This document shows positions 25,008-34,363 of a stretch of DNA of 64,000 nt, piece after piece. A model generated the notes under the pieces. That model worked only from the letters and a program-made list of their open reading frames with translations, did not search any database and was not told the origin of the DNA. Position numbers and translations under genes: made by a program. Source of the stretch: Streptomyces aurantiacus (lineage in GTDB: Bacteria > Actinomycetota > Actinomycetes > Streptomycetales > Streptomycetaceae); NCBI RefSeq assembly GCF_001418335.1, contig NZ_LIPP01000159.1, forward strand, positions 6,238-70,237, written 5' to 3'. The first letter of the stretch is position 1; every line of letters starts with the position of its first letter.

Positions 25008-25520
25008 GTGCCCGATCACATAAACCACTGGTCGCGACACGAAATCAACAGTGATCAGGAAACGTCCATCGGCGGAGTCGACAAGCACGGCCAGCAACAT
25101 CCTTCCACCATGACACCGGAAGACAGTCGCTTCGTACGACGTGTTCATGATATACGCCACTTGATAAGTGGCGAATGGACATGGGATGTTCTCGTAACTC
25201 TCCACCGCGGGCCGATGCAGTACACAAGCCTCCTTGAGGCTATCCGCGCCCAAGACAGTGATACAGGCTGGCCTGGCAGGAAACACCGTCGCCTTCAGGA
25301 CAGCCCTCTGAACCGGACGCTGCGACGACTTGAACAGGGAGAACTGATAAGACGTCACCGAGAGCTTGAGTTCCCCTACCATGCCACGTACGAGCTATCC
25401 GTCGCCGCAACGGAGTTGCTCGCTGTAATGGCACCATTAGCCACATGGGCCGAGACCCACACTGACCTTGTGGATCGTGCTCGACAGCGGCGGCGTGCTG
25501 AGGACGGTACAAGCCGCTGA
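25008..25520 (+). CDS. HxlR-type winged-helix regulator
   Basis: 170 residues from a GTG start with GGGGAGA upstream. After a ~40-residue polar N-terminus, the HxlR domain reads IRHLISGEWTWDVLVTLHRGPMQYTSLLEAI, LNRTLRRLEQGELIRRHRE, YELSVAATELLAVMAPLATWAETH. It is a close structural parallel of each half of the tandem regulator at 18861-19715, with similar WTW/LRRLE spacing and the PxATWAExH ending. It is convergent with the LysM-BTAD gene. Effector and targets unknown. Confidence 0.85.
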   Translation: MPDHINHWSRHEINSDQETSIGGVDKHGQQHPSTMTPEDSRFVRRVHDIRHLISGEWTWDVLVTLHRGPMQYTSLLEAIRAQDSDTGWPGRKHRRLQDSPLNRTLRRLEQGELIRRHRELEFPYHATYELSVAATELLAVMAPLATWAETHTDLVDRARQRRRAEDGTSR

Positions 25521-25594
25521 GGACCGCTGCCGCCGCGTGACTCCGTCGGCTACGGGGCGGAGTCGCCGAGACCCTTCTTGCGGCAAGCGAACCG

Positions 25595-28500
25595 TTACCT
25601 CCTCCGACCGCTTCTTTTCTGACTTGCCGACTGCGGACGTTGGAGCAGGTCGTACAGAGCCGAAGTCTCCTGACTCGGCTGCTCGTCGATCTCAGCGAGC
25701 TTGGTGGTGAGAAGCGTGAACGTACGGACGACTGCGTCGTGTCGCCCAAGGTGGCTCTGGAATCGGGCGATGTCGCGGTAGACGGCCTCGTTGTAGGGGT
25801 CGAGGGTGCGAACGCGCTCCAGCAGAGCCAGTGCCTGCTCGGGTTCGCCGCGCAGGATTCGTACCAGGGTACTGACGGCATCCAAGACGTCACGGCGGAG
25901 GGATTCGCGAGGGCCTTCTAGCCATTCGGCGCTGAGGTCGGCGGCGAGGTCGCCGGAGTAAAGTTCGACGACGCTTTCGACCGCGGCGCGGCGCGACTCA
26001 TCGTCACTGCTGTGGCGGCTTGTCCGAAGGGCGTCCCTGAGCTGCCATAGGTCGACCGTGATCAGGCTTCGGTCAAGGGCGTAGTGGCCATCGGCATGGA
26101 TGGTGATGTCGCTATGTGCGTCATGTGTGGCGGTACGGAGCGCTCGGCGCAGTTGACTCAGCGTGGCATGGAAGCTGTTATAGGGACGGTCCTTGGGAGC
26201 GCCGGGCCAGATTGCGGTGGTGAGCGACTCGCGTCGGGCTCCGCCTTCGTGCACTGCGAGGTATGCCAGAACTTCCCGCTGTTTTGGAGCTAGCGCGGCG
26301 CTGAGGTCAGCATGCTCGTCTCCGTCGTGTTGGTGATGCGTCAGGCGCATTCTGCCCAGGACAGTCAGCCTCAACGGCGGGGCGTCAGTGGACATGTGCC
26401 GTTCTGATGGGCGTGCTTCGCTGGTCCCGTGGTCAGCTGTAGGTGTCTCAGAGCGCGGTGGAACCCGGCGATCGTCAGGTACTCCGGCATCAGAACGGCG
26501 GGAGCCAGAGGGGGTACCCGGCACCTGTGGATTGGGTGGGGTCCGGACCTGTTCGCCGCGTTCGGCGTTGACGGATGCCGTCGAGTTGGAGACGTCGCCC
26601 GGTGGCGGTTCACGGCTGCCTGCGGGTCGCTGTACGAGACGCCGGCGCGGCTTCTTACATGCCGCATTGCACGTACCTGAGCTGTGCTCCGAACCCTTCG
26701 GTTCGGGCTCGGGTATGGGAGGGGTTGTCGTCGTGCGGAGGCGTGAGACTGAAGACTGCCTTACCGATTCGGCGTCGCCCAGCAGATCGAGAAGGGCTTG
26801 ACCATCGCTTACCGGCAGAGTGAACAGTCTGGCAGCAGTGAGTCGGTCGGCGACAGACGCGCTGGCGGCCACGACGGTGCCGTCCTGTCGCACGTGTGCG
26901 GTTCCTCCGGGGCGCCAGTGTCCAAGGAGTATTCCGGCCAGGCCGAGAGCGGCTCCGTTGTCCAGAATGGCCTGCAGACGACGTTCCGCATGCACACCAG
27001 GCGTGGCCACGAGCACCAGTTCGGCGTGGGGCGTGCTCTCGCGGTCAGCGGCGGTCGTTGGTTCGAGCGCGAGTCGGGTACGGCCGAGGAGTTCGCGCTC
27101 CAGCGTATCCAGTGCGGCGTCCAGGTCGTCGACGATCCGCAAGCGTTCCAGGTTTCGCTCGCCGGCGAGGTCTTCCCCGAATAGTCGGCGGGCATCGGCA
27201 GCCGGGACAATGATGTCTGCGTGGCCATCGGCGAGCTGAGGGTGTTCGGCGAGCAAGGAGACCAACAGCGCACGGATGGCACCGTAGGCGCCGGGTCCGA
27301 TCAGGCCGAGACCGTGCGTTCGGGCCAGATTCCAGGCCAGGGCTTGGTTGTTCTTGATGCCGATAACCCGCGTCTCAGCAGGAGGTGTCTGAGACGCAGT
27401 GGCGGTTGTGGGGGCGCTGAATTCGTGGCTGGACGCGGTTTCACCTGTGTTGGAGTTGTCGTCGGCGTCTGGGGTGTCTGCCTGGGCACGGGCCGCGAGT
27501 AGGGCTCGTACCACAGGGGCAGTGGCCAGATCGCTACGGTCGCCACTGCCAGGCCGGTAGCGGAGTCTGCGTCGTCGCCTCGCAGTGAACACGAGCCCCG
27601 CCACGAGAGCTACCAGGCCTGCGCTCACGAAGGCGCTCGTGGGCAGACCTATCCCGGGGTTCGGGTCGTTCTGTGGCGCGTGGGTGTGTGAACCGTCTGA
27701 GGGAGCGCTCGGTGCGCGAGTGGGTGTACTCGTGTCCGAGGGGGCTGAGGTGCTCGGGGTCGGGGAGTTGCTCGTGTCTGAAGACGGGGATGGGGACGGC
27801 GTCGCGCTGCTGGGCGGCCAGCCCTGGTGCCGGGGCGGGTCGACATGAGGTGGGCGCCTGGGCAAGGAGAGGACCCAGCCAGGGCGGATCAAGTTGGGGT
27901 TGGTCAGGGCCTGTCCGTCTGACTGTGTTCGTCCCCGGTTGAGTGCGTAGATCTGCGGCCACCGGGTGCCGTCTCCTAAGGTGCGGTCGGCGATACGCCA
28001 CAAGCTGTCGTGAATGCCGTCACGAGGGGAGCGTACTTCCGCAGTCTCCATCGGGCTCTGCGGTCGGTGTTCCGGGACATCGGCGCCGAGCACGCTGACC
28101 GTCGGCAGCACTGTATCTACCTGGGCTGGTCCATTCCCCGCGACGGCGGCCGGCTGGACCACGCTCGCCACAGCAGAGGTGGTGCCGCCAGCCAGCGGAG
28201 GTGCAGTTGGTCGCATGGACAGCAGAGAGACGATGATCGCCCCAACGAGCACCGTTGCTGCCGCCTGGAGGGGATCAGTGTGAGGGCGGACGGATCGAGG
28301 TCGGGCACGAACCTCGGCCGCCGCGGCGCGAACGACATCAAGGGTGAACAGCCCCCAGATCGGCCAGAGAGTGCAGGCCAGGGCGTTCAGTAGGAAGTAG
28401 ACGCTCGTAGGGGCCAGCAGCGTGGCTCGGACGTCGGGCAGGGTGGGGATGTGGCCCGGCAGTGGCCAGCCGACGTAGTGCATCAGCCCCCAGGGGACGC

Positions 28501-28627
28501 CGGCAAGCAGGCTGGCAAGAGCGATCGCGGCGCCCAGGCCGCGCAGCAACTGACCGGTTCTCCGCAGCAGTCGGGTGCATCGTCGGATCCGTCGCGGGCG
28601 GTGAGGGACGGGGCGGCGGGCGACCAT
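25595..28627 (-). CDS. LysM-BTAD membrane regulator of the Tad locus
   Basis: 1010 residues. Two hydrophobic segments lie in the first 160 residues, then a LysM-like domain (DSLWRIADRTLGDGTRWPQIYALNR, about 207-232), a Ser/Pro/Thr linker, a further transmembrane segment (GLVALVAGLVFTARRRRR, about 340-357) and a large cytoplasmic region. The C-terminus is a SARP-like HTH (LTVLGRMRL... APKQREVLAYLAVHEG) followed by a BTAD domain with helical repeats. Proteins of this architecture accompany Tad-type pilus genes in Streptomyces and probably control them; this one is the last gene of the locus. Confidence 0.88.
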   Translation of the reverse strand: MVARRPVPHRPRRIRRCTRLLRRTGQLLRGLGAAIALASLLAGVPWGLMHYVGWPLPGHIPTLPDVRATLLAPTSVYFLLNALACTLWPIWGLFTLDVVRAAAAEVRARPRSVRPHTDPLQAAATVLVGAIIVSLLSMRPTAPPLAGGTTSAVASVVQPAAVAGNGPAQVDTVLPTVSVLGADVPEHRPQSPMETAEVRSPRDGIHDSLWRIADRTLGDGTRWPQIYALNRGRTQSDGQALTNPNLIRPGWVLSLPRRPPHVDPPRHQGWPPSSATPSPSPSSDTSNSPTPSTSAPSDTSTPTRAPSAPSDGSHTHAPQNDPNPGIGLPTSAFVSAGLVALVAGLVFTARRRRRLRYRPGSGDRSDLATAPVVRALLAARAQADTPDADDNSNTGETASSHEFSAPTTATASQTPPAETRVIGIKNNQALAWNLARTHGLGLIGPGAYGAIRALLVSLLAEHPQLADGHADIIVPAADARRLFGEDLAGERNLERLRIVDDLDAALDTLERELLGRTRLALEPTTAADRESTPHAELVLVATPGVHAERRLQAILDNGAALGLAGILLGHWRPGGTAHVRQDGTVVAASASVADRLTAARLFTLPVSDGQALLDLLGDAESVRQSSVSRLRTTTTPPIPEPEPKGSEHSSGTCNAACKKPRRRLVQRPAGSREPPPGDVSNSTASVNAERGEQVRTPPNPQVPGTPSGSRRSDAGVPDDRRVPPRSETPTADHGTSEARPSERHMSTDAPPLRLTVLGRMRLTHHQHDGDEHADLSAALAPKQREVLAYLAVHEGGARRESLTTAIWPGAPKDRPYNSFHATLSQLRRALRTATHDAHSDITIHADGHYALDRSLITVDLWQLRDALRTSRHSSDDESRRAAVESVVELYSGDLAADLSAEWLEGPRESLRRDVLDAVSTLVRILRGEPEQALALLERVRTLDPYNEAVYRDIARFQSHLGRHDAVVRTFTLLTTKLAEIDEQPSQETSALYDLLQRPQSASQKRSGRRR

Positions 28628-28639
28628 CGCTGGGCCTTC

Positions 28640-29092
28640 TCAGGGTTCGGGTGCGTTGACACCGTGGACGGGATGCGCGGTGCCGGTACCGGTCACGGTG
28701 AGGGTGTCCATGCCGAGCACGCTGAGCAGTTGAGTGCGCTGCTGAACGGTGACGGTCACACTCACTGTGTCGGCGGTGACCGTGACGGTGCCGGAGTCGT
28801 TGGTGCCGGCGAGGTACTCCTGAGCCCGGGTTCGGGCCCGGTCGGGCACCAGGCGCACGACGCTGTGGTCGCGGTAGGCCGCCAGGTCGAGGGCCTGGGC
28901 GCCGGCTCGGGCCGCTTCCTGAGCCTCGCCAAGGGCGCGGACCTTTGCCGCGAGGGCGAGGCCGCCATCCAGGATCAGGCTGGCGAACATCACGACAGCG
29001 ACGGCGAAGACGACGATGAAGGCGTTCACTTGACCCTCATCGTCGCGGGCCTGGATGCGTAGGCGGGCAGTGATTCCGGCGAGTGGGCTCAC
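28640..29092 (-). CDS. TadG/TadE-like pilus protein
   Basis: 150 residues from a GTG start. A basic N-terminus carries DDEGQVNAFIVVFAVAVVMFASLILDGG at 16-43, the prepilin-like segment of TadG-N proteins, with G/E-type processing site and one transmembrane helix. A Thr/Val-rich pseudopilin-like exterior follows. It lies 12 bases upstream of the LysM-BTAD gene. Minor pilin-like proteins of this type support Flp pilus assembly. Confidence 0.82.
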   Translation of the reverse strand: MSPLAGITARLRIQARDDEGQVNAFIVVFAVAVVMFASLILDGGLALAAKVRALGEAQEAARAGAQALDLAAYRDHSVVRLVPDRARTRAQEYLAGTNDSGTVTVTADTVSVTVTVQQRTQLLSVLGMDTLTVTGTGTAHPVHGVNAPEP

Positions 29093-29098
29093 GAGCGG

Positions 29099-29590
29099 TC
29101 ACCCTCCAGCGGTGTTGGTGATGCCGCGGTGGAGGTCAACGGGCGCGGCGAAGTGTGCGGTGAGCGTGGTGGTGCCGGGCACGTGGATCAGGGCCAGGTC
29201 GTGCAGCTCGACGGTGCAGGAGACGGTGGCGCTCGCCGTGGAGCCGGGTTGCAGGGTGCCTCTAATGGCGACGGTGACGGGACGGCAGGTCACTCCCGCT
29301 TCGCTCAGTGCCACCTCTGCGGTGGAGCGGGCGTTCGTGGCAGCGGCCGACGGACTACGGCTCACACTCGCGGCGCGGGCCGCTTGGTGCGCCGCGTCCT
29401 CGATCTGAAGTCGGGCGCCGGACATCCGCCCTGAATAGTTCAAGAACGCCAGCATCAAGATCAACACGGGGATGCTCAGTACCAGTTCGAGCGTGCCGGA
29501 TCCGGCATCGCGCATCGGCTCGGTGCGCCCACGGCTGGCTTGTCTGCAGCCTGCTGAGCGTACTTGGGGTGTACGCATGGGCCGTCTCAC
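29099..29590 (-). CDS. TadE-like minor pilin
   Basis: 163 residues from a GTG that overlaps the preceding stop (GTGA); an internal ATG at MRDAGSGTLE would also start just before the core. The prepilin-like motif is DAGSGTLELVLSIPVLILMLAFLNY: a Gly cleavage region, Glu at +5-like position and a hydrophobic helix. The outer domain has two Cys (GVTCRPV, ATVSCTV) that probably pair. It fits a TadE-type minor pseudopilin. Confidence 0.8.
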   Translation of the reverse strand: MRRPMRTPQVRSAGCRQASRGRTEPMRDAGSGTLELVLSIPVLILMLAFLNYSGRMSGARLQIEDAAHQAARAASVSRSPSAAATNARSTAEVALSEAGVTCRPVTVAIRGTLQPGSTASATVSCTVELHDLALIHVPGTTTLTAHFAAPVDLHRGITNTAGG

Positions 29591-30054
29591 GGCGCGACCT
29601 CAGCCACTGTGCGGAACCGCTCGACCGGGCCGGCTGCGTGGGCCTGAACCGGTAGATGCAGGAAAGGGATAACGCTGCTGGCGGTCCCGGTGATGCGGAC
29701 GTCGGCGCGTTCGGCGCCGCGAGTGACGTTGACGTGCACCCCGCGCAGCGGGCCGCGGCCGAGCTGGTCGAGTATGCGTTGGGCCTGGTTATGTCCATCC
29801 GCGGCGGTACCGTCCTCCACCCGTGTGGCCGCCAGTGCGTGAGCCGTGGTGGCCTGGGCGATGTGGGAAGCATGCCACCAGAGCGTGGCCTGCGCGAGGA
29901 GCATCACGAGCGTGAAGAGCGCGGGGATGATGTTGACCATCTCCACGGTGACGGCGCCACGGTCCTCTCGCCATAGTCGCCTCAACAGGTCTGCATCAGC
30001 GCAGGGACAAGCCGTGGGATGTCCCCGGCGCTGTCGGGTCGCAGTGAGCGCCAT
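29587..30054 (-). CDS. TadE-like minor pilin
   Basis: 155 residues. EDRGAVTVEMVNIIPALFTLVMLLAQATLWW near 30-60 is the TadE prepilin signature (G-A-x-T-x-E then a transmembrane helix). The outer part is short with HxxQATTAHALAATR and an ordinary soluble region. It is coupled to the next pilin gene by a four-base overlap and follows the Flp pilin by 10 bases. Confidence 0.82.
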   Translation of the reverse strand: MALTATRQRRGHPTACPCADADLLRRLWREDRGAVTVEMVNIIPALFTLVMLLAQATLWWHASHIAQATTAHALAATRVEDGTAADGHNQAQRILDQLGRGPLRGVHVNVTRGAERADVRITGTASSVIPFLHLPVQAHAAGPVERFRTVAEVAP

Positions 30055-30064
30055 AGAGGTACTC

Positions 30065-30259
30065 CTACTTGGTTGCGAAGGTGATGTTGCGGGCGGCCGC
30101 CAGGATCTGCGGGCCGAACAGCGTGGTCACCGTGATCGCGAGCCCGGCGAGGAAGGCTGTCCAGATGACCTGCTCCGGGGTCACACTCCCCCGGTCGTCG
30201 TAGGCGTGGTCTCGCAGCACGTTGGCTGTTCGAACCCAGATCGATGTGAACACAGACAC
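30065..30259 (-). CDS. Flp-type pilin subunit
   Basis: 64 residues from a GTG with GGAAAGGAAA upstream; the longer frame to 30307 is not needed. A short basic N-terminus precedes DDRGSVTPEQVIWTAFLAGLAITVTTLF, where Gly and Glu are at the expected positions for prepilin peptidase cleavage and helix start. The size and the placement behind TadC suit the major pilin. No prepilin peptidase is encoded in the window. Confidence 0.78.
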   Translation of the reverse strand: MSVFTSIWVRTANVLRDHAYDDRGSVTPEQVIWTAFLAGLAITVTTLFGPQILAAARNITFATK

Positions 30260-30303
30260 GGCGATTTCCTTTCCTTTCGGCGGTCGGCGGACCCACAGCC
30301 CTG

Positions 30304-31197
30304 TCACAGAGCGGTAGTTATCTGGGTGAGTGCGGGATAAAAGACGAAGAGGATGAAGCCGAAGGCCATGAGCATGCCGGGGAGAGCCATCCGCTCGGTG
30401 GCTGCGTTGGCGTCGCCCTCCGCCTCGGCGCTGTTGCGGTGGCGCATGGCCGCGGCTTTGGCCGCCAGCGAGGCGCGGACCTGCGCGCCTTCTGTGCCGG
30501 CCAGGGACAAGGCGGCTGCCAGTTCGGCCAGCTCGCTGACTTTCAGTTCGTCGCCGAGTTGTCCGAGTGTCGTCCAGGGGGAAGTGCGGGTGAGGCGGGC
30601 GGTGTTCAGCGCGCGCCTGATCTGTTGAAAGGACCAGCCCTGTCCGATGCCGGCCGCGTCAGTGAGAGCGCCGTCCACGCCGGCGCCCCCGGCAAGCAGG
30701 ATGTGGATCAGGTTCAAGTACGCGCTGAGCGCATGGCGGAAAGCGGTCCTGCGCCGTTCGGCTTCCGCCCGTACCGTCATGTCCGGCAGGAGGAAGCCAC
30801 CCGCTGCCAGGAGTAGTGCCCCGCCCAGGGGTATGCCCCAGGGGAGGGGACGGCCGCCCAGAGCCAGTGCCAGCTCGACGGCTGCGGGCAGCAGCAGCCC
30901 TGTGACACCAAGTGTCGCCTTCTCCGCCAGGTGGGTTTCGGCTGAACGGCCGACGATGGCCAGGTCCTGGCTCAGTTCATGGCCGGGCAGGCCCAGACCG
31001 CGCAGCAGGCCGCTGAAGGGGCTGCCGAACCGTGCGGCCCAGCCGCTGTCGCCGGTGGCGAGGATCTGGGGTGGTGCGGGCCTCGACTGCAGGCGGGCGA
31101 TCAGGGCAGCCAGTGGGGCTCTGGGCGGGAACAGCCATACCGTCAGCGCCCACAGCCCCATACCTGCGCCGGCCGCCAGGAACATCAAGGTGATCAC
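30304..31197 (-). CDS. tadC: TadC-like pilus membrane protein
   Basis: 297 residues with transmembrane segments near residues 2-20, 95-120, 120-140 and 270-292, and the T2SSF domain (about 140-265) ending RHRNSAEAEGDANAATERMALPGMLMAF, matching type II secretion F/TadC proteins. It starts with GTG directly after the TadB stop (TGAGTG). TadB and TadC form the inner-membrane platform of Flp pili. Confidence 0.88.
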   Translation of the reverse strand: MITLMFLAAGAGMGLWALTVWLFPPRAPLAALIARLQSRPAPPQILATGDSGWAARFGSPFSGLLRGLGLPGHELSQDLAIVGRSAETHLAEKATLGVTGLLLPAAVELALALGGRPLPWGIPLGGALLLAAGGFLLPDMTVRAEAERRRTAFRHALSAYLNLIHILLAGGAGVDGALTDAAGIGQGWSFQQIRRALNTARLTRTSPWTTLGQLGDELKVSELAELAAALSLAGTEGAQVRASLAAKAAAMRHRNSAEAEGDANAATERMALPGMLMAFGFILFVFYPALTQITTAL

Positions 31198-32106
31198 TCA
31201 GGCCTCCTCCAGGCGAATGAGTGCGGAGAGGTCCTGCGTGCCGGTGGCGGCTTCAAGGCCTGTGAAGAAGCGGTCGGGCTCCTCGATGCGGGCCATCCGG
31301 CGCAGCCAGGCGAATGCGGCCGTGAACAGCGCTCCGATCAGCAGCAGGACCAGTTGCCCGGTCACACTGTCGTACGGGGCCAGAAATTCAGGGTTGAACA
31401 GGATCAGGCCGCCGGCGAAGGACAGGGTGGTGATGACCACGACGCGCAGCGTAGTTTGCGTGCGGGCGCGGCTGGCCTCGATGCGTTGGCGCATCTCGAC
31501 CTGGGCGCGGGCCGTTGCCGCAAGCTCCCCCAGCAGCGGGGCGAGTTGGCGGGCCTGGTGCTCCGAGGCGAGCACCAGTGCAGCGATCACCAGGTCGGCC
31601 ATCGGATCGGCCAAGTCGTCTGCCAGCCGCCGCAGTGAGGCGGCGAGGCGTTTGCCGCTCGCCAAGCGGACGGCGAGTCCCTGGACCTGCGGCCGAATGG
31701 ACTGCGGGGCGGTGTGGGCGGTCGCCATGATGGTCTGTTCGAGGCCGGCCGCGGCGGCCAGGGTGTCGCGGAGCATCTCGGTCCACCCGGCGATGCCTTC
31801 GATGCGGGCGGTCTCGGTCTTGATGGTCGTACCGCGAAGGGTCCGGGGCAGGGCCCAGGCGGCCATCGCCCCCAGCAGACCTCCGACAATCCAGCCGGTG
31901 ATCGCCCCTACCAGCACGCCTGTTGCGCCCGCGACAGCCAGCCACTGCCCCAGGTGATCTCGGCGGCGAAGATCTCGCAGGCTGCGTCTGCTCGGCATCG
32001 ACCGGGCCTCCCGGCCGGGGGCGGCGTACCAGGCTCGTACCAGGAGAAGCAGGCCGGCGCCGATGCCCAGTCCGAGCAGCCCGAGCAGGGGGACGTATGC
32101 GTTCAC
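31198..32106 (-). CDS. tadB: TadB-like pilus membrane protein
   Basis: 302 residues from a GTG that overlaps the CpaF stop. Hydrophobic helices are near 3-24, 60-95, 220-240 and 255-275; the T2SSF domain between 110 and 225 contains WTEMLRDTLAAAAGLEQTIMATA and ADLVIAALVLASEHQARQL, as in TadB. The longer frame to 32565 is an artefact of antisense GC bias. Confidence 0.88.
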   Translation of the reverse strand: MNAYVPLLGLLGLGIGAGLLLLVRAWYAAPGREARSMPSRRSLRDLRRRDHLGQWLAVAGATGVLVGAITGWIVGGLLGAMAAWALPRTLRGTTIKTETARIEGIAGWTEMLRDTLAAAAGLEQTIMATAHTAPQSIRPQVQGLAVRLASGKRLAASLRRLADDLADPMADLVIAALVLASEHQARQLAPLLGELAATARAQVEMRQRIEASRARTQTTLRVVVITTLSFAGGLILFNPEFLAPYDSVTGQLVLLLIGALFTAAFAWLRRMARIEEPDRFFTGLEAATGTQDLSALIRLEEA

Positions 32107-33536
32107 GGCTGCCACCGCCACTGCGCACGCTCTGTCTCGTCGGGGTCGTAGCCCGCAGCAGTCAGGTCCTCCAGGGTCTCGGTGCGCAGTGGCCCTCCTG
32201 GGACGGCGCGCCCGTCCGGTCCGGGTTGGAAGACTTCGTTGGAGACGATCTGTTTGTCGTCGGCATCGACGACTTCGCGGATGGAGGACACGACGCGCTT
32301 GCCCTGGTCTGCGCGTGGCCTGTCCAGGTGGACCACGAAATCCAGCGCCGAGGCGACCAGGAGGTTGGTGGCTTCCAGCGGCAGTCGTTCGGGGCCCTGG
32401 ACGGCGTAGGCGGCCAGTTTGGTGAACGCGCCCCGGCTGGTGGAGGCGTGCAAGGTGCCCATGGAGCCGTCGTTGCCCTGGGACATGGCGTTGCACATCG
32501 GGATTACCTCGGGTCCGCGGACCTCGCCGACGATGACCCGGTCCGGTGACATCCGCAGCGCCCATCGCACCAGTTCTGCCTGGCTGATCGCGGCCTTGCC
32601 CTCGATGTTCGCCTCACGCGCCTGCATGGCAACCACGTCCGGGTGTGCCTCGGTGTCCGCCCCGAGGCCGAGCTCGTAGACGTCCTCGATGGTGATCAGC
32701 CGTTCCCACGCGGGGATCTGAGAAGCCAGGGCGCGCAGCATGGTGGTCTTGCCCATCACTGTCCCGCCGGTGACCAGGATGTTCTTCCTCGCACGGACCA
32801 CGGCGCCGAGGAAGGATTCCAGCCCCGGGTCGATGGTGCCGTTCTCGCGTAGTTCAGCGAGCGTGGCGCGCTGGAACCTGTGCCGGCGGATCGCCAAGGC
32901 TGGGCGGGCGGTGACCGCCATCACGGCGAACGCCCGCTCTCCCCCCGGTAGTTGGAAGTTCACTCCGGGGCTGCCCCGGTCGAAGCGGCGCTCTTCCGCC
33001 CCGGAGCGTGCCGCCAATTGGCGGATGAGCTGGACCAGGTCGGCGTCCGAGGCCACCACGGGTGGCAGTTGCTTGCGGCGGCCGTCCGCGTAGCGCACGA
33101 AGACCCGGCTGCCGTTGACATTGATGTTTTCGATGTGTGGGTCGCTCAGCAGCGGTTCCAGACCGCCCAGCCCAAGCACCTCGTTCACCACGGAGGCGAT
33201 GACGAACTGCTCGACGTCCGGCGCCACCACGCTCTGGCCGTGGTTGATCATCTCCTGGGCGTGCTCCTCCGCGATGTCCGACAGGATCTTCTGCACCCGT
33301 TCCCGGCGCTGTGATTCCGTCATCGGGCCGCGCCCCTCGGATTCGTGGGCGTGGATCTGCTCCGTCAGCCGCGCCGGCAGTTCATGTCGTAAGCGGCGTC
33401 GCAGCCACTCCGCGGGTGAACCGATCTCCATGTCAGCGCCGTTGTCCCCGGCTGTGGGCATCCGCCCTGCCGGTTCGTACGGGGGAACGACTCCGCCGTA
33501 GGGAAGCGAGACACGTTTTCTTCCCGGCTCGCTCAT
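32103..33536 (-). CDS. cpaF: CpaF/TadA pilus assembly ATPase
   Basis: 477 residues; ATG overlaps the CpaE-like stop (ATGA), so the longer frame to 33740 is rejected. The Walker A is GGTVMGKTT at 257-265 (Met replacing the usual small residue), the Walker B region is DRVIVGEVRG about residue 335, and the Asp/His boxes follow (TLHASTSRGAFTKL). Membership of the secretion-ATPase family of Tad systems is clear. It powers pilus assembly at the cytoplasmic membrane with TadB/TadC. Confidence 0.93.
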   Translation of the reverse strand: MSEPGRKRVSLPYGGVVPPYEPAGRMPTAGDNGADMEIGSPAEWLRRRLRHELPARLTEQIHAHESEGRGPMTESQRRERVQKILSDIAEEHAQEMINHGQSVVAPDVEQFVIASVVNEVLGLGGLEPLLSDPHIENINVNGSRVFVRYADGRRKQLPPVVASDADLVQLIRQLAARSGAEERRFDRGSPGVNFQLPGGERAFAVMAVTARPALAIRRHRFQRATLAELRENGTIDPGLESFLGAVVRARKNILVTGGTVMGKTTMLRALASQIPAWERLITIEDVYELGLGADTEAHPDVVAMQAREANIEGKAAISQAELVRWALRMSPDRVIVGEVRGPEVIPMCNAMSQGNDGSMGTLHASTSRGAFTKLAAYAVQGPERLPLEATNLLVASALDFVVHLDRPRADQGKRVVSSIREVVDADDKQIVSNEVFQPGPDGRAVPGGPLRTETLEDLTAAGYDPDETERAQWRWQP

Positions 33537-34363
33537 CGGGATACCCCTTCCCACGACGTGTGCGGACTGCCCTGTCTCTCCGGGTATGGGCTGATGGAGC
33601 CTCTCTTCCGGAAGCCCGCTGCCTGCTCCTTTCCTCCGAGTGGAGTCAACGCACGGGAGGCAGCCAACGCCGCGATGCGGGCCAGAGCCCGGCCCAGAGG
33701 TGACTGCGTTGATGCAGAGCGCCGTCCGGGCCGACCGCACAACACCGCCGCACCGTGGTGGTCATCCGGAAGCCGGCCGATCACCTCGATGCCCAGCGTC
33801 TGAGCGACCTCGCCGGTCCGATAACCGCCGCCGACCAGCACACAGCTGAGAGGCTGCGACCAGCGTGCAACTACATCGAGGCTGGCGACCACATGAGCCA
33901 AAGCGTCATCCTGGGAACGGGCCAACAGCAACACCACATCCGCGACGCGAAGAATGCCCAGGGACGCGGAACCCTGGCCGACCTGTCCGCAGTCGGCGAC
34001 CACCACGGTGCCGGGACGATCCGCAGCACGCCGGAGCACTGCCGCCCCGCCGTCGGTGATCTGTTCCAGCGCTGCGCGCGCCTGCTCCGCCCCAGCCGGG
34101 CCGGCCACGACCGGCAGACCGCCGGGCAGACGCTGCGTGTGCTGCCACACCAGCCCAGGCTCCGCACCTCGACGCACCGCAGCCGCCAGACTCACCAGGC
34201 CCGGAGAGGTCTCCAGGCGGAAGCGAGCGAGCAGGTCGCCTCCGGCCGCATCGCACTCCACCACTACCGGAAGGTCTCCAGCAGGCCACCGTGCCGCCAG
34301 GCCCAGCGCGGCCGTGGTCACACCCGGAGAACCCTTCACACTGCACAGTGCCACCAGCGTCAC
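33533..34363 (-). CDS. CpaE/TadZ-like ATPase, atypical Walker A
   Basis: 276 residues from a GTG with GGAGG upstream. It has the MinD/ParA fold: first strand VALCSVKGSPGVTTAALGLA, then VVVECDAAGGDL and a GTVVVADCGQVG segment. The P-loop lacks the deviant Walker A lysines (KGSPGVTT against KGGxGKTT), as in TadZ/CpaE proteins thought to localise the pilus rather than hydrolyse ATP strongly. It is coupled to both neighbours by overlaps. Confidence 0.82.
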   Translation of the reverse strand: MTLVALCSVKGSPGVTTAALGLAARWPAGDLPVVVECDAAGGDLLARFRLETSPGLVSLAAAVRRGAEPGLVWQHTQRLPGGLPVVAGPAGAEQARAALEQITDGGAAVLRRAADRPGTVVVADCGQVGQGSASLGILRVADVVLLLARSQDDALAHVVASLDVVARWSQPLSCVLVGGGYRTGEVAQTLGIEVIGRLPDDHHGAAVLCGRPGRRSASTQSPLGRALARIAALAASRALTPLGGKEQAAGFRKRGSISPYPERQGSPHTSWEGVSR

